DNA from: Pyrenopolyporus hunteri
Taxonomy: Eukaryota; Ascomycota; Sordariomycetes; Xylariales; Hypoxylaceae
DNA: 64,000 nucleotides
Direction of reading: 5' to 3'
Assembly (NCBI GenBank): GCA_902806595.1
Contig: CADCXC010000020.1
Coordinates: forward strand, 1 to 64,000
Shown: piece after piece, positions 11,301 to 23,300 of the stretch
Layout of the letters: each line of letters starts with the position of its first letter
Numbering within the stretch: position 1 is the first letter of the stretch
Made by a program: the position numbers and the translations under genes
Notes under the pieces: generated by a model
Seen by the model: the letters and a program-made list of their open reading frames with translations, nothing else
Told to the model about the DNA's origin: nothing
Databases searched by the model: none

Positions 11301-14300
11301 AAATTTTATTTTTGGATATTTCCGATATTCTTAATAAAAGATATAGTGATAAAAATAGTTTAGAAGTAGAGACTATTATTAATGATATAACTAATAGATT
11401 TGAGCTTATTATGGAAAAAGAACCTTTATTTGATGTAGATCTTTATCTACCTCATATTGAAAATGTACGTAAGTTTAGTAAAATAAATAAATCTGAAAAC
11501 CCTAAAGTTGTATATATTTATACAGAAAACGGGTTAATAGAAGGATCACCTTTTTCTTCTTTTAGTCTAGCTCATAAAGCATTAGGGTTAAAATCTAGTA
11601 GCAATACATGTAACCGTTATATTGATACAAATAGATGATATAAAAATAAATATATTTTTTCATCTAAACCTATAGATAGCGCGTCTAAGGATTAGATTAT
11701 AGTAGATAAATAATTTTTACTTTTGATTATGCGTGATGTAAATAATGGATGATTAGTTCGTTATTTACATAGTAACACAGCTTCGGCTTTCTTCTTTTTA
11801 GTGTACCTACACATAGGTAGAGGTATATATTATGGATCTTATAGATCTCCAAGAACATTAGTTTGAGCTATAGGTACAGTTATACTTATACTTATGATAG
11901 GTACAGCTTTCTTGGGTTTTAGTGAATATAGCCCAAAATGGTATAGATATATAAATTATTATAATCGTAATTATTTAGATATTACCACCCGTAAGTTAGG
12001 GTATTCAATGTCAAATTCAACTTTTTACAGTGGCCGTAATAGTAGAAATTATACAAGTAGAAGGTTCCACAGCACGGGCTCTAATAAAGATATAAGTCCT
12101 GTGGTTCAAGAATTTTTAAAAGAGAAAAACTTAAATCCTGTTTTTATTTATGAAAATCTAAATAATCAGGAAACTAAGAATACAATAAAAAGAGACGTAG
12201 ACAATATTAGTGGTATTTATTTAATTTTTAATAAAGTAACAAGTGATTATTATATAGGATCAGCCTCTACTAATAAAATGTATAGCAGATTTTATAGACA
12301 TTTAATTAATTTTACTGGTAGTAAAATAGTTAAATTAGCTGTGAAAAAGTATAATCTAGGTAATTTCGCTTTTATTATATTGGAATTATACCCAGAAGAG
12401 GTTAATGTAGAAAATAATAAGAAATTGCTAGATTTAGAAGACTTTTATTTGAAAAGTTTGTTACCTAATTATAATATATTAACTGAGGCTGGTTCGAGTT
12501 TTGGTTATAAACATACTGAAATAACTAGGATCTCTATGAAAGCAAATTATAGTGAAGAACGTCGTGAATCCATAGGTAGTTTAAATAGAGGTAAGACTCT
12601 AAGTGAGGAAACTAAAGCCAAAATAAAAGCCAAAGCTTTAGCTAGAACAGAGCCTCGTACATTGTCTAAAGAATTCTTAGATACAATGAAAAAGAATTCA
12701 AAAGGCATAGTGTTATATAATATAAGTAATAACACGTTGTATGGCGAATATCCTAGTATCTTAGAGGCCTCTAAAAGTTTAAATTGCAGTGATAAAACTA
12801 TTAGAAGAGCTTTAAATACAGAAAAGAAAATTCTATTAAGACGTTGAAGAGTTAAATACAAATAATTATATATTTATATCATAGTCCCACGAGTTAAATT
12901 TTTTTATGTTACTTCTAGAAGAAAATAAAAATTAAAGTGGAATAACCTGACAGGGTTATTGAAGAAATATTTATATTTCTTTGGCGACATATAGTGAAAA
13001 CGATCAAAATATTATGGCAAAGTGGAAGACTTTCACTATTACCTATTAATAATAGATCGTCGGTTATCTAGATAATCGCGACAGACTGGGTCACTTATGG
13101 GTGGCTGAAATGCTGCTTAATGCACAGTCGAAGCTTTTAATTAAAAATTTAATTAATAGAATAAACGAATTCAAAGTTATTCTAGCTTATTCAAAGTTGG
13201 ACAAGTAAGTTAGCATGTTCTACCCTTTTATTTTCATGAAGGTTTAAACCTTTTCTTTGTATTTATTGGGTATTTATATCTGGTTAATTTTTATTTAGGA
13301 TATAATTATACTACTCTAGTCAGAGAAGTATGCACTGTTGCAGCTTCTAAAAAGCTAGAAAATTTATTAACAGAAGATTTATTAAATAAAAAAGCCTCAG
13401 ATTTAGAGTGATTATGCGGGTTTTCAGAAGCGGAGTCTGGATTTTATATATCTAGTACAGGTGCTTTATCGTTTAAAATAAAATTGCATTGAGATGATAA
13501 ACAAGCTTTAGTATATATAAAAAATTTATTAAGTGAATTGGCTAATCGAGAGGTGGGTGTTATTATAGATTCAAAAGACCAACACGAATCTTACTGTACA
13601 GTATCTAAGTTTCAAGATATTCAAGAGATCCTGATTCCTATATTTTCAACATATTATTTTACTACTTCTAAGTACTTAGACTTTCAAGATTTCAAAGCTG
13701 CGGTAGAAATAAAAAAAGCATCTTTTATAGAAAAAAGAAAATTAAATGAGGTAGAGTTAAAAAAATATTGAATTTAAAATCAGGTATGAACTCTCAAAGA
13801 GTACATTTTGATACTAATAGCATACCTAAGCGTGCTTTAACTCCTTATAGACTTCTTGGGTTTGTAGAAGGGGATGGAACTTTCTGTTTACCAAATATGA
13901 TTCCTACTTTTGCCATTAAACAACACTCTAAAAACATACACTTTTTATATGAGATAGCTGAATATTTTAATAATTTACCATATAAACCTGAAATAGGTCC
14001 TAAATTAGATAAATTAAAGACTAAACCTACACCAGGAGTACACAACCCTAATTTAGCTGGAGGAATGTCTTCTTTAAGTGTTTCTAATATACTACAACTT
14101 TATAATTATCTTCTACCCTTTTTTAAGTCTTTGGAATTTAAAACCAGAAAGGTTGTCGATTTTCAATATTGAGAGGTAGCAGTAAAACTTAAAGCTTTAG
14201 GTTATACTACAAAACCTGAAGGTAAGAAATGTTTAATAGAAATAAATAAGTATATTAATAAGCGTTAATCTACTGATCTTGAGGTAGCTAATGCCCCTCC

Positions 14301-17300
14301 CCCGGCCCCCCCCCTACCCCTTGGGTAGGTGGGGAGTTTATATGATATATGTAAAATATTTGACAGCCTCACCTGTATTTGACTTAGCTTCAGGTTTATC
14401 CTATAAAGTTTACTCTGATATAGCTAAAGTAACAAAAAAAGGTACAGAAGGGTATGGTGTAAATGTGTACGATAATGGTAAATTAGTAAAAGGGTCTCCT
14501 TTTTCTTCTTATACTCAAGCTGCTTTAGCTCTGGGTAATATTAATATTTCTTCTGTAATATCTAAAAAAATAGATACAGATAAGTTATATAAGCAAAGAT
14601 ATAAATTTGAATCTTCTGTTTAACCTGATAATTGATAATAAAATTGAACACACTTATTTTAAATTTAACACATGTTTTAATAAGTAAGTATGTATGTATT
14701 GCCTTTCGGACAAATGTCGCTATGGGGTTATAAATAATTTGCCTTAAATGTATAACTAATTCAAAAAATAAAAACCAGTACAATTTGATCATAGTTAACC
14801 TTTTTACTTAATCCTCCTATTTGCTCTTTTAAACCAAATGAACTTACTTCCACTAACTCCCTCCCTCGAGAAATGGTGGGTGCGTAGCACCCGCCGTTTC
14901 AGGAAGAACTATACGAATCACAGCTACTACCACTTCGACAATATGATCGACATCCTCATCTGTGATATTGAAGGGAGGCGCAAGGATAATGTGATCTCCT
15001 TGAATACCATCAACGCTCCCTGTACCAGGATAAAGGGTCATATTGAATGGGTCTGAGAGGGCCAATTCTAGAATCTTCTGAGAAATGCCTGCTTCAGGAG
15101 CGAAAGGCTGTTTTGTCTTTCTGTCCTTCACAAACTCTATGCCCCAAAAAAGACCCTGTCCCCTAACATCCCCTACATTAGGGTGTTTATCTAGGAGCTC
15201 TTTCAAAAGTTTCCCTAAAGCTGTCCCTCGTTTGGTGACATTTTTAAGTAAATTGTCTTCCCTAATGATTCGCTGAACTTCCAGAGCAGCTGCTGCCTGT
15301 ATTGGCATAGCTTGGTAGGTCAAGCCGTGGATAAACTGTCCACTTCCTTCCATTATCGTGTTTACTACCTTCTGGGATAATAACATGGCCGCGATAGGTT
15401 GATATCCGCCTCCCAGCCCTTTAGCCATGGTTTGGATATCAGGGACAATATCCTCTGCTTGCCACGCGTGTAAAGTGCCTGTGCGGCCTGAGCCGCACAT
15501 CACTTCATCTAGTATGAAAAGAGCACCATACTTGTGGCAAACATCTCGCATGGCTTTAAGGTAGCCAGGCACATAGGGAACACATCCAAGGGCGGCGCCG
15601 ACGACAGGCTCTGCAATAAACCCGATAACTGTCTCTGGCCCTAACTCGCGGAATTTATTATCGAGTTCGGTAGCTTTTCGGGTAACGAAGGCAGCATCCG
15701 ATTCGCCTTCTTCCTGTTGACGATATGGGTAACAGGAAGAAATGTGGTGTATATTATCCATTAGGAATGGAATATAAGGTTGTCTCCGGGTCATGAACCC
15801 GGAGACGCTCAGAGCCCCAATCGTGTTACCGTGATATGAATTTTCACGGGCGATAAAATTGACACGAGGAGTATCCTTGTTTTTTTCGTAAAAAAATTGA
15901 CGAGATAATTTAATGGCTGCCTCCATGGCTTCCGAGCCTGAACCAGTCAAGTAGACTCTGGACATTTTTCCATTCGTACCCTGGATGAGCTCCTTACACA
16001 GGTCTTTGACAACTGGGCTGGCCCAAAATGAGGATGCAAGATAGGTTACGCCGGTAAGTGACTGATTATGTATAGCTTCGATGACTCTTTTATGTCCGTA
16101 GCCAAGACATGAAACAGCCGCTCCGGCGCAAGCGTCGAAGATCTTGCGCCCGTCGCTCGTTAAAAGGTAATGACCTTCTGCACTTTTTACTTCAGGGTAT
16201 TCCTTGCGAAGATTACGGTGAAAGCCGTATTCGATATGAGATTCCTCGGTGATAGGTGTAAAATTCATAGTGTAGTATGATATTTGTGTAAGGTTGTGAC
16301 TAAAAGAAGACTCAAAGAGTTGACTTAGGATAAAGTTTGATGTGAATCAAATATTGGTTGTGATTGATAATGATGATGGATTTGATTGTGAAGAAAGAGA
16401 AATCCAGGGAGATTCCTTATTCTTATATACTTTTCTTTATCTAGAATACAAATAAGTTTTTTTTCGATTTATAAGCAATATATGAGATCTGTATTTTCCT
16501 CACCCGCAGGGGGTAGTAATATTACCTAGGGCACCTTCTGTGATACTTCAGGGATTATCATCATGTGAAAAGACCAGATGATCAATATTGAAACAAAAGA
16601 TAAGGAAATAGCCAAAATGACAGGGTGGAAAATCTTGTGTGCCGTAGGGTTACAAGAAGGATGACGCGTCATGGGTGTACAAGGAAGGTATGATTAATGC
16701 TTATGATTAGGTTGTGTGATGGGCTTATCTTTTTACTGGATAGATTTAAGGTAATCCTGATTATGGTTGCATGGTGGGGAAACCTGTCCAATACAGGAAG
16801 GTGAATAGTCATACGATATCGTGTCGGAAAATGCCAAGAGGATCTTCATTTATATCTGTCAATCTATTGGTTGATTAGCTATCACAAGACTAAAAGGAAT
16901 GCTCAAAGAAGTGTGACTCATTTTCTAGAAAGGGAAGGTGTGACTCACCCAGATGTGTCATATCCTAGATCTAGCCTCGTATTCGGCGATCATTTCGTAT
17001 TCGGCTGCTAAACCTGTCAAGTGGACTTGGTCGTATGATTTATATGTAAGGATGTAGTCATTTCATCTTTTATTGGTAGAAGAAGCAGTATGAGGTAGGG
17101 TTGTGTGATAAAAAAGACAAGTGGCAATAATGAAGTGTATGAAATATGACAGGGTTTATTCCGAATTAGATAGTAAGGAAATACCCCAAATAGTTTTCAT
17201 TGGGTATGTAGGAATCTTGGCAATGTAGAGTATAAAGAAAAAAACCTGTTTTCCTCGCTACCCCCTGTGGGTGAGGAGGCGCCGAAATATCCTTATCTTA

Positions 17301-20300
17301 TGACCCAATGATCATCATAGAGAGGTTAGGTCTACGTAATTTTAAATGAAACAATATATACAACAACGAATAAGATTGCCAGATATTTATCTCATGACTT
17401 CCTGAACGATGTGGCGATAGGTGACTGGGTCGATCTTTGAGCGGTGTGGTTTTTAGATTGATCACTTGATGGTGCAGGATCGAATAATAGATTTTATCTT
17501 GTGATTTGTTTATGCTTATCTATTGGTCATAACCTAGTATAAGAAAATATGGGCGTATCTAGATCCTAGATAGGATTGCGTAAGATGGTGTAGTAATCAT
17601 TTTTCGTTTTGAAGCTTAACCTTTTATTAAGGATTAGATTTTACCTTTCAAAAACTATATAAGCTTCCAGTTCTCCCTGTTTCGCAGAATAACTTAAAGT
17701 TAATATTTTTATCCCAGAAAGTCCATTCTATTCGATAGGTTATTCTTTTAATCATGGATTACCGTGCCACACAATACACTGGCGGTATGGGGTATTCTCC
17801 TATTGCCACTTCATCTCAAACTCCTAGGTTGGATGGCCTCCCTGCTAGTTATGAGCTATTGGCTCCTGCCCCTTGTCCTGATCAGTGCGGAACCAGTACT
17901 GATCAGTTAGGAGATACTGAGTTGAAAACCGAGTGTAAGTTCTATCCTTATATTAATGTTTTTAATACTAATTCACTATTAGCGGAATCCATTCGTTCGA
18001 GAACTCTTTCGGAGGAATCTGATAAGGCTAAGTCGGTGAAACCTTCAAGAATTAAAGGTAAAAGATATACAGGTGAGTTATATTGCCATATTAATATTAT
18101 CATATTAATTTATTACTAGCGAAATCTCACGTTCACCATGATGGATACCGTTGGCGTTTAGGGCCTAGAAATCTTACGGAAAAATCTGCTCTAAATATAA
18201 AGCGTAAGGAGATACGAAAAAAGATTTCTTCAGAATCAATCCAGGAAGAATACACAAATACCGTTTTGCAAAGGCATCCTTCTACCTTAACGCTTTTGCA
18301 AAAACTAGAGAAAGTTGTTAAGGAGCATTTTAAGGACAATGCTTTGGAGGGTACTACAACGGCTATGGCTTCGGCAGATATTTTGTCATGGAAACAAATA
18401 CATATGGAGGATATAGCAAAAAAGGTTGAACAAAAAATTACGGAATTTAGTATTAATTTTAACCATATTAGTTATATATAGTCAGATAGTCTAGGGGGGG
18501 GGAATAATATTTGCTTTGAATTCCCTTTTCAAATATTATGTTGCAACATTGGTGAAAACGGTCAAATATCTTTGTTGAATATGCATACCGTCGGTAGAGT
18601 AAACTATCGCTACAGACTGGTTCACAGGTGGGTGCTTCAAATGTATAACTAAATATTTTCTTTAAATTATATTGTATAATTTGTAAAAAAAAATAAAGTT
18701 CTGTACTTAAAAATATATTCTGCACAATTCAAAGAAGTATCATTTTACTTTTCATACTAAAAAAAAAATTCATACAGAACTTAATCTAACTTAAAATATA
18801 GCTGGCGATAAAATTCCGGAGAATTATGAGGAAGAATCTTTCGAAAATATATCAGTTCCTTCTCGTCCATAGCTTCGATATGCTCAAATCCAACTTTTTG
18901 TAGTAAATTTTTACTTGCTTTATTGCCCCTTTCAACAGAAACAAGTACTAGCTCTTTGGCCTTGGGTGTTGGAGCACCTAAGCCGTAGGTGTAGGCTGAT
19001 AGGGTTGGTGTAACTACAGTACCCGGATGTACTGTAAGTTTTGCAACATGACGGGGGAGACCCCACCAAAATTGCATGAAGGCCTTTACAGCTTCGGTAC
19101 CGTACCCTTGACCCCAGAACTCTTTTCTGAGTATATAGCTGAGAGAAGGCCAATTCCCCTGTACCAATAGACCGCATTCCCCAATAAGTTTTCCTTCTTT
19201 GTCTTCTGGAATCTTCATGAAGATTCCGTAATTTATACGCGATGTATCCCAGGGTTTCAACATAGTTGCAAAGGTATGTAGGTTGAACCTTAAATCGTAA
19301 GAGGGCGCAGATCCGCCTACAAAGGCTAAGGCGGATGCTTCAGGTTCGCTCAATAAAGCATGATATTCTCCAAAATCCTTTAGGAGAAAGGGTCGAAGTA
19401 TAAGGCGAGAAGAAATAATAGGAGTAGACCATTTATCTACTTCTAATAGAGGCATAGTCGTTTCCACGGTAGAATACTCTGTTGAGGCAGTAGTAGACAT
19501 TGTGATTAAGAGAAAACTCAAAGTATTGAGGAGGTGATAAAGTTTTTTGGGGTGCTTCGCTGCTTCGCACAAAATAGTATGGATTCGTCGATGGTGTGAA
19601 GTTACTTGTGATTGATGATTTATTGTGAAGAAAGAGAAAACTCAGAATATTATACATCTTTATATATTTAGCTTTATCTAGATTACAGGAGAATTTTTTT
19701 TTTTTGATTTCTAAGCAAGGTACAAGGTACCCTTGTAATCTAATAAATTTTTTGAGGCGCAAGCTATGATGATTTGCTCTAAATCAATCTCACTCCGAGG
19801 ATCATCAAGTGAAAAGATCATAAGATCAAAAATGAAATAGATAGGGAGATTAAAAATGATAGGTTAAGAGATCTCATGTGATGCGAAATGACAAGAAGGA
19901 TGACGCGTCATCAGTAGACGAAGGAGATAAAATTAATGCTTATGGTAAGGATGACGTGTCATGGAAGACTCATCTTAGGGTATGATAGGTTGGAGCTAAT
20001 CAATATGACGATTGCATAGTGGAGAACCTGCGCAAAAGCTGGAAGGCGAATGGCCATGCGATCTTGTATCTGAAAATGCCAAGAGGATCTTAATTTGTAT
20101 CTGTGAATCTATTGGTAGATGAGTTATCACAAGACGAAAAGGAATGCTCCACCTGTGAAGGCGATTAAATTGAAAGGTTAGATAGTGTTAATGATTGGCT
20201 AGAGTATTCGCCTGATTCATGATGACAAGGAGGATGACACGTCATGATCCGCACTTATCCTCCCTGGCTCGCGTAGAGAAAAGTGTGACTTATTATTTAG

Positions 20301-23300
20301 TTTCGGGTTTCGCCGCTACGCGGCGAAAGAAACCTTAGCTTCGTTCGGGACCCCTCGCCTGCGGCTTGCGCACCACTGGCAGTGAGAGATTTTAATGGAG
20401 AACTGGATTGAAGAAATCTTGGCAGTGCCAACTTGTGAAGCATAAACCTGTTTTATTAGTGATCCTGTGACGCGTAGAGCGTCGTAAGCAATAGATAAGT
20501 AAACCACCTTTAAGATTATCTGGAACATAGACAGGAGATTTCATGATCTTCATCCTGTGATTCAAGTGGAATGATGTGGTGAAGGATGATTGGTTAGATC
20601 TTTGAGGGGTTTATGCCGTGTGACTTATTGATCGGCCGAGGATCATGTAGATCGAAGATTGATTACGCCATGTGATCTCCCTCTGCACTAACTATTGGTT
20701 ATAGTATAAGATAAGATCCTCTTGGCTGATGTAGATCCTAGATAAAAATACGTAATGCGGTAAGGTAATGAATCTTCACATTGAAGCACCATCCTTCATG
20801 AAGGATTCTATCTTCCCCCTTCATATTCTATAAAAGCTTCATCATTTCCCTTGCTTCGAAGTACGATACTAGATCGAAGGACAATATTCTCACCATTTAT
20901 CTCGCTACCTTTCTTTGCTACTTGTTCTTTTAATTGTATCTTTTCATCTTCCCTCAACAATGGAGAATCCATCTCAACCCTCTTTTGGTGGTCTTCATCC
21001 TCCGAATAACATATCAATTCCTTTGGGGCAGGATGATAGCTCTTTTAGCCTAAGTACTAGAAGACAGCCTGATCCAGTTATGGATGGCAATCTTTCACTT
21101 TCAAGCCCTTTAATTGAGCCGTCAATTATTAGAAATTTAGATGATTCTGAGGGGGCACAAGCTCTTCGTGAGAAGAATGCCAGAGATGGAGTGCGATCTA
21201 CAAAGTCGAGAAGTATGTTAAATCATAGTGTATTTTTATTGTTTTACTGACCTTTATTAGGTACGCCTAGTCGTGCGGGTAGATGGCATTCTCACCCTAA
21301 GCCTTTCCACGAAACTTCGGCTCGAATACATAAACGAGCTGAGGCCTCTTCTCCACAGTTACGGAAGGAAGCCAAGTCGAAATCTCGCTGTTTTCCCGAC
21401 TTGCTTGTTTCAAAACTTGAGACGACTACAGAAGGTTTATGGTGCGTCTACCTGTATCGCAGGAGGGTTCGGCTTATGTTGAAGTTGATGGGAATATAAA
21501 GTCTTGGAGAGAGTCAGATGAAGTGGACTTAGTTCTAGAGAGGGAAGAGCTAGTTGTGAATTTTATACTTGATTTTAAGTATGTTATTAGTTATATATAG
21601 TTGCATAATTAAGGAAGGGAGGTAATATTTACTTAGAACTCCTTTTTTTTTTATATTAAGCTGCAATGCTAGTGAAAACGGTCAAATATATTTGTTTAGT
21701 ATAAAGACCGTCGGTAGAGTAAGCTACCGCTACAGACTGGTTCACTGGTGGGTGTCTGAAATGATGCTTAATGTACAGTCGGAGTCTTTTCTTTTATTAA
21801 TATTTTTTTTTATTGAGACACAGGGCTTTATATTATATTAAATTGTAGTTTATATTTAATAAGTATAAAGTACAGGGTTTGCTTGTTTTAAACATGAAAA
21901 GTTAAATAATTTAACTAGAATAAGTAAATTTAAGGCTTGGCTACTGTTATTACAAATCTTATAAGTGCTATTCCATGAATAGGACAAGATATCGTTGAGT
22001 CAAAAAATAATACAATTATTAATTTATCTTTGGGTATCGTTATCTATTTTTTAGTTATATCTGTTCACAGGTATCTATTACATTTAAAATTTTCGGTAGC
22101 TTGCTATTTTTTAAAAAAAAAGGAAAACCCTTTACCTACATTAGGAGTTATTCATAATAATGCCTTAAAAAAAGGGAATAAAACTTTAAGATTGGATAAA
22201 CAAGAATATATTTCAACTCCTTCATCTTTTTTAGCTTTTTTGGTAGGACTGATTGATGGGGACGGATATATTCAAATAAGTAAAACATCAAAAGGATTTA
22301 TAACTATAAAATTAACTATATCGTTACATTTAGATGATATTTCTACTTTAGAGTATATTAATTCTGTTTTAAAATTGGGTAAGATAAATATTTATAAAGA
22401 TTTAAGAAGCCCAACTTGTAAATTAGTAATTAATAAAACTGATTTACAAGAAGTCTTGTTTCCATTACTTCTATATAATAACCTATTTTTCTTAACTAAT
22501 ACCAGAGTAAATCAATTTAATTTAGCTATGTATATTTTGAAAAATGATATAAAATTATATAATCAAATTCCTGATATAAATAATATACCAGCTGTTTTTG
22601 AAATACCTAAAAATCCTCTTGATTATACATTATTACATTTTTTCGAAAATTGAATTGTAGGATTTACTTGTTCAGAGGGTTCTTTCTTTATTAAAAGTAA
22701 TAATGATGGTTGTTTTCAATTAAAACAAAGATTACATACTAATTTATTTGAAGCTTTTAAATTAATATTCGATACAAATAGAAAAATAGATACAACAAAT
22801 AACTATTGTCAATTTGGTGTTAGTTCTAAATCTGATATACAGAAAGTTATAAATTTCTTTTCGTTTTCAGCTTTACATCCTTTAATAGGGTTAAAATATA
22901 TACAATATGTAAAATGATTAAATAATTTGCGAGATAGTTCACGTTATAGTGGTTTAAATTATCCTAAATTATAGATCAATATTGTTCCTGGCCCCTCCGG
23001 GGCGCGGAGTATTTTATACTAAATACTAAAAATAACCGCCCCCTTTGGGGAGGCGCAGCCACCCAGCTTGACCTTCGGTCAGCGCAGGGAAATTAATAAT
23101 TGTATTGGGCTCCTTAAAATAATCATCATCGGACGATGATTATCTTTAGAGGCAAATGGGGAAAATTACAAGAACATTTAATAAATTACCTCCGGTTTAT
23201 TAAATAATTTGTAGCGAAGTTTAATTCGGTGTAATTTAAAGGATTAAAAACGTTCAACGACTAATGAGTGAGTTATACCAACAATAAGCTCAACACGAAA

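Larger units (their letters stand above)
8717..11725 (+). other. Group I intron 2 of cob (composite)
   Basis: Exon 2 ends in CAT; the intron ends ...TTTTG before ATTATGCGTGAT. The core lies at the 5' side: AATTGCTGGAAACTCTT (8747-8763), AATCAGCAGGAAA (8773-8786), TTCAGAGACTA (8801-8811) and GATAATATAGTCCAA (8838-8852). It holds three endonuclease ORFs in different states and a tRNA-like stretch, so several insertions have accumulated. A region at 10286-10520 has no recognised gene apart from a possible 57-codon ORF. Confidence 0.75.
11918..14692 (+). other. Group I intron 3 of cob (two endonuclease units)
   Basis: It follows GCTTTCTTGGGT of exon 3 and ends ...AAGTATG before the 36-nt exon 4. 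A core is seen at 12975-13140: GTGAAAACGATCAAAA, AGATCGTCGGTTATCTAGATAATCGCGACAGACTGGGTCACTT and AATGCACAGTCG. A GIY-YIG ORF lies before the core and LAGLIDADG remains lie behind it, so the intron carries two enzyme types. Confidence 0.75.
14729..21939 (+). other. Composite group I intron 4 of cob carrying two nuclear-type gene modules
   Basis: Exon 4 (14693-14728, YVLPFGQMSLWG) and exon 5 (21940, ATVITNL...) bracket 7.2 kb. It contains unit A (14853-18650) and unit B (18781-21800), each laid out as minus-strand enzyme, long spacer, plus-strand gene, then group I core. The AAATGTATAACTAA motif occurs once near the intron start (14747-14760) and again just after the truncated core A (18649-18662). 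This suggests a tandem duplication with crossover there. Only core B has a complete 3' side, so the whole block may splice as one intron. Confidence 0.75.

Noticed and set aside
18932..19177. 81-codon minus-strand ORF inside the acetyltransferase
   Set aside because: Overlaps the GNAT gene in another frame on the same strand; no features of its own.
19501..19572. Upstream start extending the acetyltransferase by 24 residues
   Set aside because: The extra residues are encoded by a GC cluster and leader sequence homologous to the untranslated leader of unit A.
21273..21482. 69-codon ORF within unit B plus-strand gene
   Set aside because: It is an out-of-frame reading of exon 2; similarity to the unit A protein lies in the other frames.
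14729..21939. Assembly chimera of nuclear contig and mtDNA as the explanation for the cargo
   Set aside because: Not excluded, but two units each end in a group I core of the same family as other introns here, and mitochondrial-style GC clusters lie inside. A simple misjoin would not give this. Spanning long reads would settle it.
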